From Pseudo-nitzschia pungens (taxonomy: Eukaryota > Bacillariophyta > Bacillariophyceae > Bacillariales > Bacillariaceae), in contig CM074758.1 of assembly GCA_037355855.1 (NCBI GenBank), forward strand, positions 5,677,001-5,741,000: DNA of 64,000 nucleotides, read 5' to 3'. The notes beneath the pieces are model-generated. The model had not been told where the DNA came from. It did no database searches and saw nothing but the letters and a program-made list of their open reading frames with translations. This document shows positions 10,935 through 20,634 of this stretch, in pieces. Positions within the stretch are counted from its first letter, which is position 1; each line of letters starts with the position of its first letter. The position numbers were made by a program, and so were the translations under genes.

Positions 10935-11070
10935 GGGAAAAAAATGAAGAAATTCCCGCAGAAGCAATAAAAATTCCCACAGAACCAAAAAACGCTCCCG
11001 CAGAAGCAAAAAACGCTCCCGCAGAAGCAGCAAACGCTCCTGCAGACTGCGGGAAAGTGCCCAAAAAACT
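10935..11070. repeat. Degenerate tandem repeat of CTCCCGCAGAAGC units
   Basis: Four to five units of about 20 bases with the core (A/C)TCCCGCAGAAGCAAAAAACG. The same unit recurs in the same orientation at 12570-12700, so the two arrays bracket the foldback at 11600-12445. Confidence 0.75.
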
Positions 11071-11082
11071 GGACCAGCATAT

Positions 11083-11178
11083 AAATAAATGGAGCAAGCT
11101 TAAATACACTGGAGTAAGCTTAAATAAATTGGATCAAGGCTCGAATACACTGGAGCAAGCTCAAACAAATTGGAGTAC
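11083..11178. repeat. Degenerate tandem repeat of TGGAGCAAGCTTAAATA units
   Basis: About four copies of a roughly 26-base unit with the core TGGAGCAAGCTTAAATAAA lie between the GCAGAAGC array and the foldback. A reverse-complement version of the word (GCTCCAGTTT) appears near 11810-11840. Confidence 0.65.
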
Positions 11179-11599
11179 CGGTAATTAGCAGAGTTTTGGC
11201 GAGCTTTCGGTACATTCGCAACAGAAAAACTCTGTACTTGTAGTACAAATTTCCACGTAATTTAGAGTACCTGTAGGATCTAGTCTTTTTTCCACACCAA
11301 CACACCACCACTTCTCATTTCGACCGGTACCATGGTGGTTGCCCAAATCCTGTTGCAACAGCTCCTTTGAACCCAATTTTGTTGTCCAGAGTAACCCTTG
11401 CTTCATTCTGAGGTCTACGGCCTTTTTTCTCTGGAAAATCCACTGCAGAAAGCAATTTTTCGAACTGCTTCTGATTTTGCCGACAACGACGAGAATCCGA
11501 CAATCCGACAATTCCACCACCATGGTGAATGGGACGTCAGGGAATAGGAAGTGCTTTATCATGGATAATTTTCTGGTTCACCACAATCCACTGACGCTG

Positions 11600-12445
11600 A
11601 ACATTGTCGATTGTCGAGTCTCCACCATTGTCGATTGTTGTCACGTCTCCACCATTGTCGATTGTCGATTGTCACGTCTCGACCATTGTCAATTGTCGCG
11701 TCTCCGGCTCCACCATGGTTGATTTCGATTTGGTTGTATTTCTTAGTGGTTTTTTAGTGGATTTGCTTTTGCAGAGTTGCAAAAATAGAAATAATGAATT
11801 AGTGTTGCTCCAGTTTGTTCCACTAGTTTGCTCCAGTTTATTGCTTGCTGCTTTCTGCTGCTCGCTGAATCAATCGATCGATTTCTTACAAAAGCAAGAA
11901 TCGACTGTTCCGGTTTTCATGTAACATATGTTCGATATCCACCCCTGTAAATAAATAACAACTAAAGACAACTCTAACCTATCAGATTACAAGCACGTTG
12001 GTCTTCAATCCCATCAGTTCTTCTATACTTTGCGGCGCCGGTCGACTTCAATCCCACCATCGGGAGGTCCAAGGTTTTCTATTGTACCTATGTTCGATAT
12101 CCGACAATGGAGATGAATATAATCGAATCCCACACGTGTTCGATACTTAGCTGTGGGAGTGACGTGTGAGTGACACTGCCGGCGGTGCTATTGGTATACA
12201 ATCGAAAACCCTTTGTTACATGTAAACCCGAACACCAAAACACGATCGCTCAACAAAGCGCTCAGCAAAGCAGCGCTCCGGAACACTAATTCATTATTTC
12301 TATTTTTGTAAATTGCAACAGCAATCCACTAAACAACCACTAAGAAATAGAACCAAATTGACAATCGACAATGGTGGAGACGCGACAATTGGTGTACTAG
12401 TAGACACAACAGTCGACAATCAACAATCGGCAATGGCGGAGAGCT
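11600..12445. mobile_element. Foldback element with long imperfect inverted arms
   Basis: The left arm (about 11600-11815) is matched in reverse complement by the right arm (about 12275-12445). Paired words include TTTCTTAGTGG with CCACTAAGAAA, AAATAGAAATAATGAATTAG with its complement near 12290, and repeated ATTGTCGATTGTC with GACAATCGACAAT. The central part (11816-12274) has no coding frame. The structure resembles a non-autonomous foldback or MITE-like element, with outer CTCCCGCAGAAGC arrays on both sides. Short open frames reported across it simply follow the repeats. Confidence 0.65.
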
Positions 12446-12569
12446 GGAAGGCGGGGATCCTTGCTGGGGGACCAGTCCCACCGATCGCTTTTTGCGCAGA
12501 AACCGCGCCCGATGGATAACATATTCAGGCAATAGATAGATTGAGTGTATTACCAGTACTACAATTAAC

Positions 12570-12700
12570 CGTTCCCGCAGCGTTAAAAACATTCCCTCAG
12601 CGTTAAAAAACGTTCCCTCAGCGTTAAGAACGTTCCCGCAGAAGAAAAAACGCTCCCGCAGAAGCAAAAAACGCTCCTGCAGAAGCAAAAAAACGTTCCT
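12570..12700. repeat. Tandem CTCCCGCAGAAGC / TTCCCTCAGCGTTAA repeats
   Basis: About seven units of roughly 19 bases; the first half uses TTCCC(G/T)CAGCGTTAA and the second half CTCCCGCAGAAGCAAAAAA. It leads directly into the perfect hairpin at 12702-12796 and mirrors the array at 10935. Confidence 0.75.
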
Positions 12701-12701
12701 T

Positions 12702-12796
12702 CAGCTGAGGGAAAAAAAACAAATTCCCGCAGCCACCAATTTTGAACCCAAAAAAAATTTGGTGGCTGCGGGAATTTGTTTTTTTTCCCTCAGCTG
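12702..12796. repeat. Perfect 38-bp inverted repeat (hairpin)
   Basis: Left arm 12702-12739 begins CAGCTGAGGG and ends GCAGCCACCAA; right arm 12759-12796 is its exact reverse complement, with a 19-base loop between. No coding function. A transcript across it would fold into a long stem, and the perfection of the arms suggests recent formation. Confidence 0.9.
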
Positions 12797-13833
12797 CAGG
12801 AGTTTTTTCATTTTTAGGGAGAAACGGTAATTCTTGAAGGAAAATTCTTCACAATCGGGAATTTATTAAAAGTAGCGACATGTGAATGGGGGAGGAATAG
12901 TAATTTTTAAGAGCAACTCGTTTATTTCCGTTCCCCAAATATTTGTACCACTTTCGTGAAAAATGATAAATTCCCGCAGACTCATTGAGAGTATTCAGTA
13001 TGTATGCTATGTATGTATTCTATGTAGCACCACTCTAGGCCCAACAGTAGAATTGTGTACTATTGGTAAGGTTTACTAGTGCATAACCTTACCATAGCAT
13101 AGCACGGAGCAGTAATACTATGGATCATAGTCTACACTGTATGCGACTAGCTGCATGCTACGACCTCTATGCTGCGGTATCATGCTACGCTATCGGTAAG
13201 GTTACTACTGTACCACGAAGTGAACGTTTTGCAAGTTGTTGCAGCTTTCCAGAGTTCTCTGTGCACCTGCAACTAGTAGCAAGTGGAAGCTATCACGTAT
13301 GCGTACGGGAAATTTGCTCTAACCGATTACGCAATGTCTTAGCTTTGGATACTGAAGTGGTGGAAGATGCTTCTTAATTTTTTCTTTGATGTGATACGTT
13401 TGAAAATGGACTCACCACCAAATTCTTATGTCTCGAACAGTTAATGAATTCGGATCATGAACAATTCAATATGTTATATTGCTTTTTCATGTCTTCTTCT
13501 CTGGCAAAGAAGATGAGTTGTTGAATATCATCTTATCTTTCTGAGCTGTGAGAGAGTCTAACATTTTTTCTATCAACAACTAACACCTCCAACCTATGAA
13601 AAGCCTTCTCTCAGCTGCTGACAACACATTTTCTTGAAGAGGAGCCCTTACGTCAACAAACGAGGTTCAGGAAGTTTCATGGTCTCTCGGCTTATTTTTT
13701 CCTCATCTGCTGATGATAAACCTGCTCTTGGTGAAGGTCCTTCGAATCGTATTGGGCAGTGAAGGCAGGATAATCGAGACAGCTTGGTGAAGACAGTTGG
13801 GTACGCATTGTTGTTTGAGTACTTGCACGGGCT
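12797..13833. other. Spacer downstream of CDF transporter gene
   Basis: No supported gene. It has TATGCTATG-type short repeats near 13000-13020 and a few GGTAAGGTT words. An 85-residue frame at 13120 is Cys-rich but has no family features and was rejected. Confidence 0.45.
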
Positions 13834-15138
13834 CTAGACGTGAACCAATCCCAGTAATTCGACCTGATATTCTTCGTCGACGTTCTCTCCGGTCTCATTC
13901 GCTTTCAGCAAATGATTGACTTCTCTCAAAGAGTTGAAAGTCTGGATCATGCCACCGATCAATGGGAAAATACTGAGAAAAATCAATATTGATACGACCA
14001 CAGCAGCCGAAGCATCGGCGACTTCGGGCGTTACCACTTCTGTGTATTTGGCTAGAAGGGATGCTATGACTACACACAAACTTCTTATTGTATCCGCCAA
14101 AACGTGCTGTTAGCATCGCGTCAATCAGTTGCAACAGAGTAGAAAGTTGTCAGCATTCATGCAATTTGGAAATAATCCTTTTTTCAATCGCTGCGTGCTC
14201 CTGAACGTTCTACTCACCGTGTAAGCACTACACATATTCAGATTCGTTCCATCGTCATCAACTTTGTGATCAAGAAACTGATCATCGACGGAGTCGTTAG
14301 ATCCGTAGGATGGACTTTCTGTTGACAAAGGTGTTGATGGACATACACATGATTCATCGAGAGGTGAGCTTCCAGTATCGGAGGTTGTTTTAGGACAGGA
14401 ACACGGTCTATCGTTCTCGAGTCTATCCATGTTGTCAACGTTGACCACATCAAAATTGTTGGAAGGTTCATTATCGATCTCTGAGTCATCGCTGGGCTTG
14501 ATCAATGCGTTTGTTTCTGCAACTGAATCACTGTCTTGTACCTCTCTGTTTGTCTTATATCCGAGAGCGTGATTCGCCGATGCAAAACATCCAACATTCA
14601 CAGCATCCAATACTAAGTTGATGACACTGAAAAGAGCCATCAAGTTCACGTCAGGATCAGGTCCCAAAGGTTTATCCCCTTGGAAATCGAGAATCAAGGA
14701 ATGAACAGCCTCTTTCAGAACGATTATTGTTAGAACCAACAGCGTTGTAACCGACACGAGAGGCGGAATCAATTCCAACTGATACGTGTATTTGCGGTAC
14801 TCCAAGACCATTCTGTTTTGTGTGAAAGGTTCAAGGCAGTTGGTTGATGATGCTGTATGCTGCTCTTGGAGTTTGGTAGCGTACACCTCCTTTTTTCGTT
14901 CGGCGACCATATTGAAAAGGTAGGCAAGCGAGTCAATCATCATCGCTATTGAATCTCCTAGCATTGCTTCCGATCCTGCCCATATTGCAGCACTCAACTG
15001 CAAGATTGCAAACGATTGAAAGGAGAGGAACGCGATGCATAGTAGTTTTTTGTTTGACGGAGGTTTCGATGAAGAATCATCGAGTGGCTGATCTAACGCT
15101 CGATTCTGTGATGAACGATCACCCCCATCTTCAGACAT
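13834..15138 (-). CDS. Cation diffusion facilitator (zinc transporter-like), two exons
   Basis: Exon 1 is 14218-15138 (ATG at 15138) and exon 2 is 13834-14106, joined in phase 0 over a 111-base GT-AG intron (14107-14217), for 397 residues. A charged N-terminus precedes several membrane helices. The early segment with MLGDSIAMMIDSLAYLFN resembles the metal-binding (S/G)Dxxxx(I/S)D helix of the family, and the splice restores SAYTHVLADTIRS, matching the conserved HVLADT(L) motif of helix V. The loop between carries an acidic region with CSCP and CVCP cysteine pairs where relatives often have a His-rich metal-binding loop; His is scarce here. CDF proteins export Zn2+ or related cations from the cytosol or load organelles. 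The C-terminal cytosolic domain is short. Ion specificity cannot be assigned. Confidence 0.85.
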
Positions 15139-15523
15139 AATTTATTCCTTCGGACTACAAAGAGAATGAAATTCAAGCCAGCATAGTTATTTTCCCAGAA
15201 ACTATTTTCAAAAGCAATAGACAAAACAAAGCTCTGGTGTCTTGACTTGGGTGACGTTCAGTAGTTGTCGGATCTGTTCTGTTGTCGGACAACGGACAGC
15301 AAACAAAGTTGAACGACAAATAAGATCTTACTTGTACTTCCTAATCGAATAGTGAGTCTTTTTTCTCGATTTTTCTGGTGACCAAGCATCGACGCCAAGT
15401 TGCACAAGTAAATTTTAGAAGGCTACTTGCACGATAAGTTACTCGGAAATTAACTAAAATTAATGCAACCATTGTTTGTTGCGCGCGCTTCGCGCCCGTC
15501 CAACTTGTACGAAGTACCACACA
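15139..15523. other. Spacer upstream of CDF transporter gene
   Basis: Presumed promoter of the transporter. I see no recognisable element besides an AT-rich stretch; its far end is the terminal repeat of the DNA transposon. Confidence 0.4.
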
Positions 15524-15814
15524 AGGGTTTAGTGTACAAAGGTACCCTGTTTTTGTAGTCAGGTTATGAGCCCGAGCAACAGCAAACAGTCGACTGTTTC
15601 TGCTATCTCTAATCTCTATAAGACAACACATTGGACACTAATATATACCCAATGACAGAAATGGCAAAGTCTCGAGCTTTCAAACGATACCCAACATGAC
15701 TTATATTGCGTGCCTGGCCTTTTCATACACCGGGCCACAAAATAAGGTCAAAAATTGGAAAAAAAAACTCTATTTCAACAACCACAGCACTAAGAGTTGT
15801 CACGCCCCCTCTAT

Positions 15815-16325
15815 CTCCTTAACCAACGCCAGCTTAACTCTGATACTACAACGTCTCCATCTTCACTATTACAGCAATAAGATCTCCAAGTTTCGGATTG
15901 ATTGGGCGTTGCGTTTCCAAGAATCGAAGGCTCCAAACAGCAGCAAAATTCCTTCTTTTTTTCGATCAAAAAACTACCCCGGTCCAAATAACAGCGAAAA
16001 TTAATAACTCCTCCCCTGCTTGACTAATTCTGACCTGACCACTTCGGAGACCTCTATTATATCAAGATAGACAACCCCTCCAATTTGCGGATCGATTGGA
16101 CGTGTCGATTTCGAGAACCAAACTGTAGACTGAGTACACTCCCCCAAAGAAGTACAAGCAAAAACCGGTCCAAATAACGGCAAAAATTAATAACTCCTCC
16201 CCTGCTTGACAAATTCCAACCGGACCACTTTGGAGACCTCTATTATATCAAGATAGAGAACCCCTCCAATTTGCGGATTGATTGGACGTGTCGATTTCGA
16301 GAACCGAACTGTAGACTGAGTACAC
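15815..16325. repeat. Subterminal tandem repeats of the DNA transposon (186-base unit)
   Basis: The landmark GGTCCAAATAAC recurs at 15981 and 16167, giving a period of 186 bases, with a more diverged unit before them. Each unit contains TCCCCTGCTTGAC, a TATTATATCAAGATAGA stretch and GATTGGACGTGTCGATTTCG. The small relative at 31752 carries diverged units too. Subterminal repeats of this kind can be transposase-binding arrays (inference). Confidence 0.8.
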
Positions 16326-16330
16326 AAAAA

Positions 16331-18767
16331 ATGGAAGAAAATCCGGATACAACTGTTCCTCCACAACAAGGGGGGATAGTGCCTGTTGGATCCTTGAAGA
16401 GAGGTCATACACTACCGGTATGCAACAGAACGAACGCTGCAGCAAGGCTATTGGTTACTGTCTACAGCTACAACAAGAAATTCACTGCAGCTGAAGCTAT
16501 GAGAGTATATGGATTCAGTGAGGAAGAATGTGCCAACCAGGCTTTGCAAAGGAGAGTGCTGAGGCTCAAGTCCAAGTACATGAAGGAGACTCGTGGCGTT
16601 CCAACGACTATCGCCCTTCCCCTTAAAGCGCCGCCGACCATTTCTCCTTTGGCGTCTGCTGGATCTACATTAGCAAAGGGGAACAGCGAGAGTGAAAACT
16701 GTAAGTGTAGTTGCTGCAAAAACTACAACAGCCAAAACAAAAGTTCCACCATGACTCCCAGCACCAACAGTGGCAACAAGAGATCAATCAACATCAACGC
16801 CAATGACGCAGACAACGCTGACGCCGACATGAATGAGGAGTCCAACAACAGTCTGAAGAAGCCAAGGAGGAACCATTCCCAGTTGATTTATGCCATGACA
16901 ATTAAACAGCAGTGGAAGGACAAATCAGAACAGTCTTATGCTGCTGCAGCGAAGTTCTTCAGAGAGCAGCCAGAACCAAAACATATCTCCTTGGAGGAGG
17001 CATGTGCCATGGTGAACAAAATGAATGGAACTGACATTAAGAGGAACACTTTGAAATCGCGTTTGTCCCAGGCCAACAAGGGACTGTCCACTGGACCCTG
17101 GGGTAGACCATCCACTCTCCCTATTGAAGTCTAGGGGGCACTGGTTACAGCAATGGAGACATCCTTTCTTCTTTGTTCTGCTGGAATGAAAGTGAATCCA
17201 AATCGGAAGCAGGCTGTGGATGATTTGGAGGCATGCCTATCAAGGGGGCCTTGTTCTTTTTGAAAGATTTCAATGGTCTCTACAGGCGCTTGCAGCCCAA
17301 GTTTGCTCCAAAAGTAGCTTGCGTTGTACCATGATTGGAGGAAGTACTGCTGCTGGCGATCCTATTCCAGTACACTTTCAACTCAAGAGCACCGCAGCAA
17401 CCGAAGAGAGTAAATGAAACTCCCGCAGTTTTACCAATGAACTGGATCGTGCAGGGACCTGCGACGGGATATGGGGCTTCAAGTCTATCACTAAACGTCC
17501 ACACACAGCTAATTGCAATGCCAATGCCGGAATGGACAGCAACGAGTTTCGTAAGTACGTTCTAACAAGTATTCTTCTGTTGTACCCAGACGTACAGCCA
17601 GCAAAAGGTCAACGGGTCTTGTTAATCATGGATTCAGGTCCTGGGCGTCTTGATAAAGGGCTCCTGCAAGAACTGAGTGAAAAGGGTGTGCTACTATTGC
17701 CAGGAGTACCGAACAAAACTCACGTCACGCAAGTTACAGACTGGAGCTACAGTCCCTTCAAGAAGGCGTACTGCAAAAACAGGAAGAAGCTTCATGCAAT
17801 GCGCCTTGTAGAACGCGCGTCCCTGTGGACTAGTGACTACCCAGTATTGGTGTTTGGATTACAAGAGACCTGGGGTACGAAATTAGAGTCTGCGTTCGAT
17901 GCGGCATTTTCTCCGGATTGATTGAAATCTTTTTGGGAGAAGGTTGGAATTAGTCCCTTCACACGAAAGTGTCGCAGAGACCGTAATGTTGTTCACCAGC
18001 TCATGATTTTGCCAAACAGAGATATCGACGAAACAAAAGACCCAGCAACGGTGGAGTTACTAGAACTAGAACGTCGAAACGCTGCGGCGGTTGAAATGCT
18101 GATCAATTTTGGCTTCGATGGGGAAGTATTTCAGAAGGAAGCACTGCGGAACCAGCAGCGAGTTATGAGAATGGAAGCAACTATGGCGCATCAGATTCAA
18201 GATGCAATCGCAAAGGCAAATACTGCGAGGAAGAAGTACATCGTTCTAGGCGGGAGACCCTATAACTGTCACGATCAGCACATTGCGGACGAAAGAGCGT
18301 GTCACGAAAAAGAAATCAAAGCAATGAAATCCGCAAAGGCAAAAGCGGAGGTATACGCAAAGAAGGAAACGGACTGCAAAGCGCTAATTCAGTCATGCAG
18401 CGGCAATTTCGCAAAGGTGAGGGTGAATGACATGAAAAAAATTTACGAGTGGAAGCTTGGAAAAAAGCCTACCGGTCTGAAGAAAGAGGAGATACTGAAT
18501 GCAGTAGTAACAGTAAAGGATGATCCCCAAGTTGGTGCAGTTCATTGGACTGAAGAGGATGACGCTGTATTAAAGGAATTACAGCAAGAGGATATCACAC
18601 TTAAGGACACAGAGGTTGCAAAGAAGATGGCTGAGGAAGTTAGAAGAGCACTGAATACATCAAGGGCTCTCACAAACAAGAGGGTGGAAATTGTAAAGGC
18701 ACACCTGTCCCCAGAGGAAATCAAAATGATGGAGGAGACACAAGCGCATTACCCTTGTGAGGAGTAG
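16331..18767 (+). pseudogene. DDE transposase (pogo-like), broken by stop codons and a frame change
   Basis: The frame opens with ATG 16331 (MEENPDTTVPPQQ) directly after the subterminal repeats. It encodes a basic, helix-turn-helix-like N-terminal part to a TAG at 17132-17134, after which the same frame still reads protein-like sequence to about 17260. The reading then shifts frame and continues from about 17300 to 18767, broken by TGA at 17415 and TGA at 17919. The later part shows IMDSGPGR (second catalytic Asp), GVPNKTHVTQVTDWSYSPFK (third catalytic residue, Asp of TDW, as in pogo-type DDD transposases), then a long coiled, charged tail. The first catalytic Asp lies in the damaged stretch and was not found. 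It is non-functional as it stands. Confidence 0.85.
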
Positions 18768-19101
18768 CACGAGCGCTTGTAGTTAATGTTGTTAGTGGTT
18801 TAATGTTTAAAGTGGTTTATCTGTTACAGGGAGAGAGATGCCTTTATTATTGTTGCAAAGACATGTAATCAGAGCAAAAAAAAGTGATCAAAATTTTGTC
18901 AAGGAGATTTGGTCCCTCTATGGATCGAAATTATGGTTGGCAGACGGACGCTGAGACAACACGCGGTTTTAGCTGTAAACAAACCTGCTGATGCAATGTA
19001 GAAAATGTACTGTGTTCTACGGTGTCTGAACGTCTTAGCACACTAAACCCTTACTGAGTAGAAGTATTATTTTTATTAAAATAATACTGTAATGAGAGAT
19101 T

Positions 19102-19986
19102 GCAATGATATTGCTCGTCAGCAAATAAGGGATAACAATAACAATAATACCACATAGAGTCCTGGCAAATAGTGAGACTACAGAAGATACTGTTCAGCCT
19201 CTATTACATACGCTCAATGGCTACAAGGCACTTCCCTAGAGGTACATCGGAATCGATCATGGTGAGGGCGTGATAGGATGTGTTTATTTTAGAGTGTAAA
19301 AGAAAGAGTGAATAAAGAGGGAGCTGAGCGCAGCTCAGCTCTATATCGTATCGTGACAGCGTTGCTCGCTAACTCGTAGAATAATAGAGCTCTGTAGCTC
19401 CAGTACTGTATTCTACGGGTAGCGTAGTGTGCGGAGTATCGTAGCGTAGCTCCGCTTAATTATATTCAATCATGCTAGCTCGTTGGGGAACTGTTTGGGT
19501 CCGGTATCGAGTCATAGTACATATTATACACCAATGACCCGACCCCGGCGGTAGCATAGTATCTTAGCATGGTATCATGGTAGGTTAGCATCTTCAGTAT
19601 CTCGTGGCATTAGCAACCCTAACCCTGTAGCATCTAGCTACACCATAAAAGGTGCTTTACTTGAGGTACGTACGATTGGTACAAATCGTACACGGCGACC
19701 CTAGTAAACTCTGCTAGCACCCATACCAAATCAGGATAGGTCTGTTGCTAAGCCTGTTGCTAAGCCTGTTGCTAAGCCTGTTGCTAAGCCTGTTGCTAAG
19801 CCTGTTGCTAAGCCTGTTGCTAAGCCTGTTGCTAAGCCTGTATGCTACCAATTAGCACACAGCCCTAGCACTCAGCTCAGCACCTGTTAGTCAGTTACTG
19901 GAGGCTGCTGCCTGTAGCCTCAGTACACTCTCCTACACAGGAGCCTTGCTAGCACAGATCATAGCACCACCTTGAATATCTTCATA
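19102..19986 (-). repeat. 3' LTR of the copia element (885 bp)
   Basis: Read against the other LTR, this copy appears identical except that its GTTGCTAAGCCT tract has 8 units instead of 9, which accounts exactly for the 12-base length difference. Confidence 0.92.
19743..19839. repeat. 12-bp minisatellite GTTGCTAAGCCT x8 within LTR
   Basis: Eight perfect tandem units inside the left LTR. The right LTR has nine. Confidence 0.92.
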
Positions 19987-20289
19987 GTCCCCGTGATTCA
20001 TGCTAGTGCCTGTATAAGCAACCACATTGGTCCCCGGAAACAGATACTCCCAGGGAAACACCAATACTCTTGCTTGTTGTACCAGGACACTTGGATGGAT
20101 CATAACAGAATTCAGGGATGTATCCATGTCACTTGTCAGAGATCAAAACTGCATCAAATATTGCAGTTCTCTATCAGAGGCCTGGCCAATTTATTGTAAA
20201 AAAAAAGGGGGGGTGGACCGGAGGACGTTTTGCCCTTGGTCCGATTCCTTAACACATATAAGGACATATCAATCGGCCTATTGTTGTTT

Positions 20290-20590
20290 CAAATCTTTAT
20301 AGTCCCCGGAACCGGTGTGCCGGGAGACTCCCAAATATAACATATAATCGGATCGAAATCGAAATCAGTTGCATCCGAAAATAGGTTGCAATCGAAACCA
20401 TCGAAATAAGGTTGCGTAATGCGTCCGGACAAATCGCGTCCGAAACAGATTGCGTCCAAATAAATCGCGTCCGAAACAAGGTTGGCGTCCGAAATTGAAG
20501 TCCCCGGAATCGAAATCCGTAATCGAAATCCGTAATCGAAATCCGAAATCGACTGCCTCCCAAAAAATTCGTTGCGTCCGAGCTGCTTGC
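20290..20590. repeat. Degenerate GCGTCCGAAA / CGAAATCCGTAAT repeats in element 3' region
   Basis: Downstream of pol (minus strand) and before the 3' LTR, short units based on (T)GCGTCCGAAA(T/C) and AATCGAAATCCGT repeat irregularly about a dozen times. It probably belongs to the element's 3' untranslated region. A homopolymer A9G7-like stretch near 20198-20214 lies in the same interval. Confidence 0.6.
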
Positions 20591-20634
20591 CAGAGATCAA
20601 AGGTACCCCAAATAATGCAGGTAAGCAGTAATTC

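Larger units (their letters stand above)
15524..19051 (+). mobile_element. Decayed pogo/Tc1-mariner-like DNA transposon (TIR AGGGTTTAGTG)
   Basis: It begins AGGGTTTAGTG at 15524 and ends with the inverted copy CACTAAACCCT at 19051. The right flank is TA; the left flank is CA, probably a mutated TA target duplication. A 1.0 kb relative at 31752-32749 has the same ends with clean TA on both sides, which supports the boundaries. Inside are tandem subterminal repeats (15815-16325), a transposase relic (16331-18767) and a 3' part (18780-19051) shared with the small relative. The LTR retrotransposon begins only 50 bases beyond the right end. Confidence 0.85.

Noticed and set aside
11339..11924. Overlapping plus-strand frames rich in TIVDC/STIV
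   Set aside because: Direct translation of ATTGTCGATTGTC repeats in the foldback arm.
13120..13377. 85-residue Cys/His-containing plus-strand frame
   Set aside because: Composition follows GCTATG/CTACG repeats; no conserved motif or neighbouring exon.
19610..19630. AACCCTAACCCT telomere-like words in the LTR
   Set aside because: Only two units and part of the LTR; not a telomere.
19743..19839. CRISPR-like regular repeats
   Set aside because: Perfect 12-base minisatellite without spacers, inside a eukaryotic LTR.
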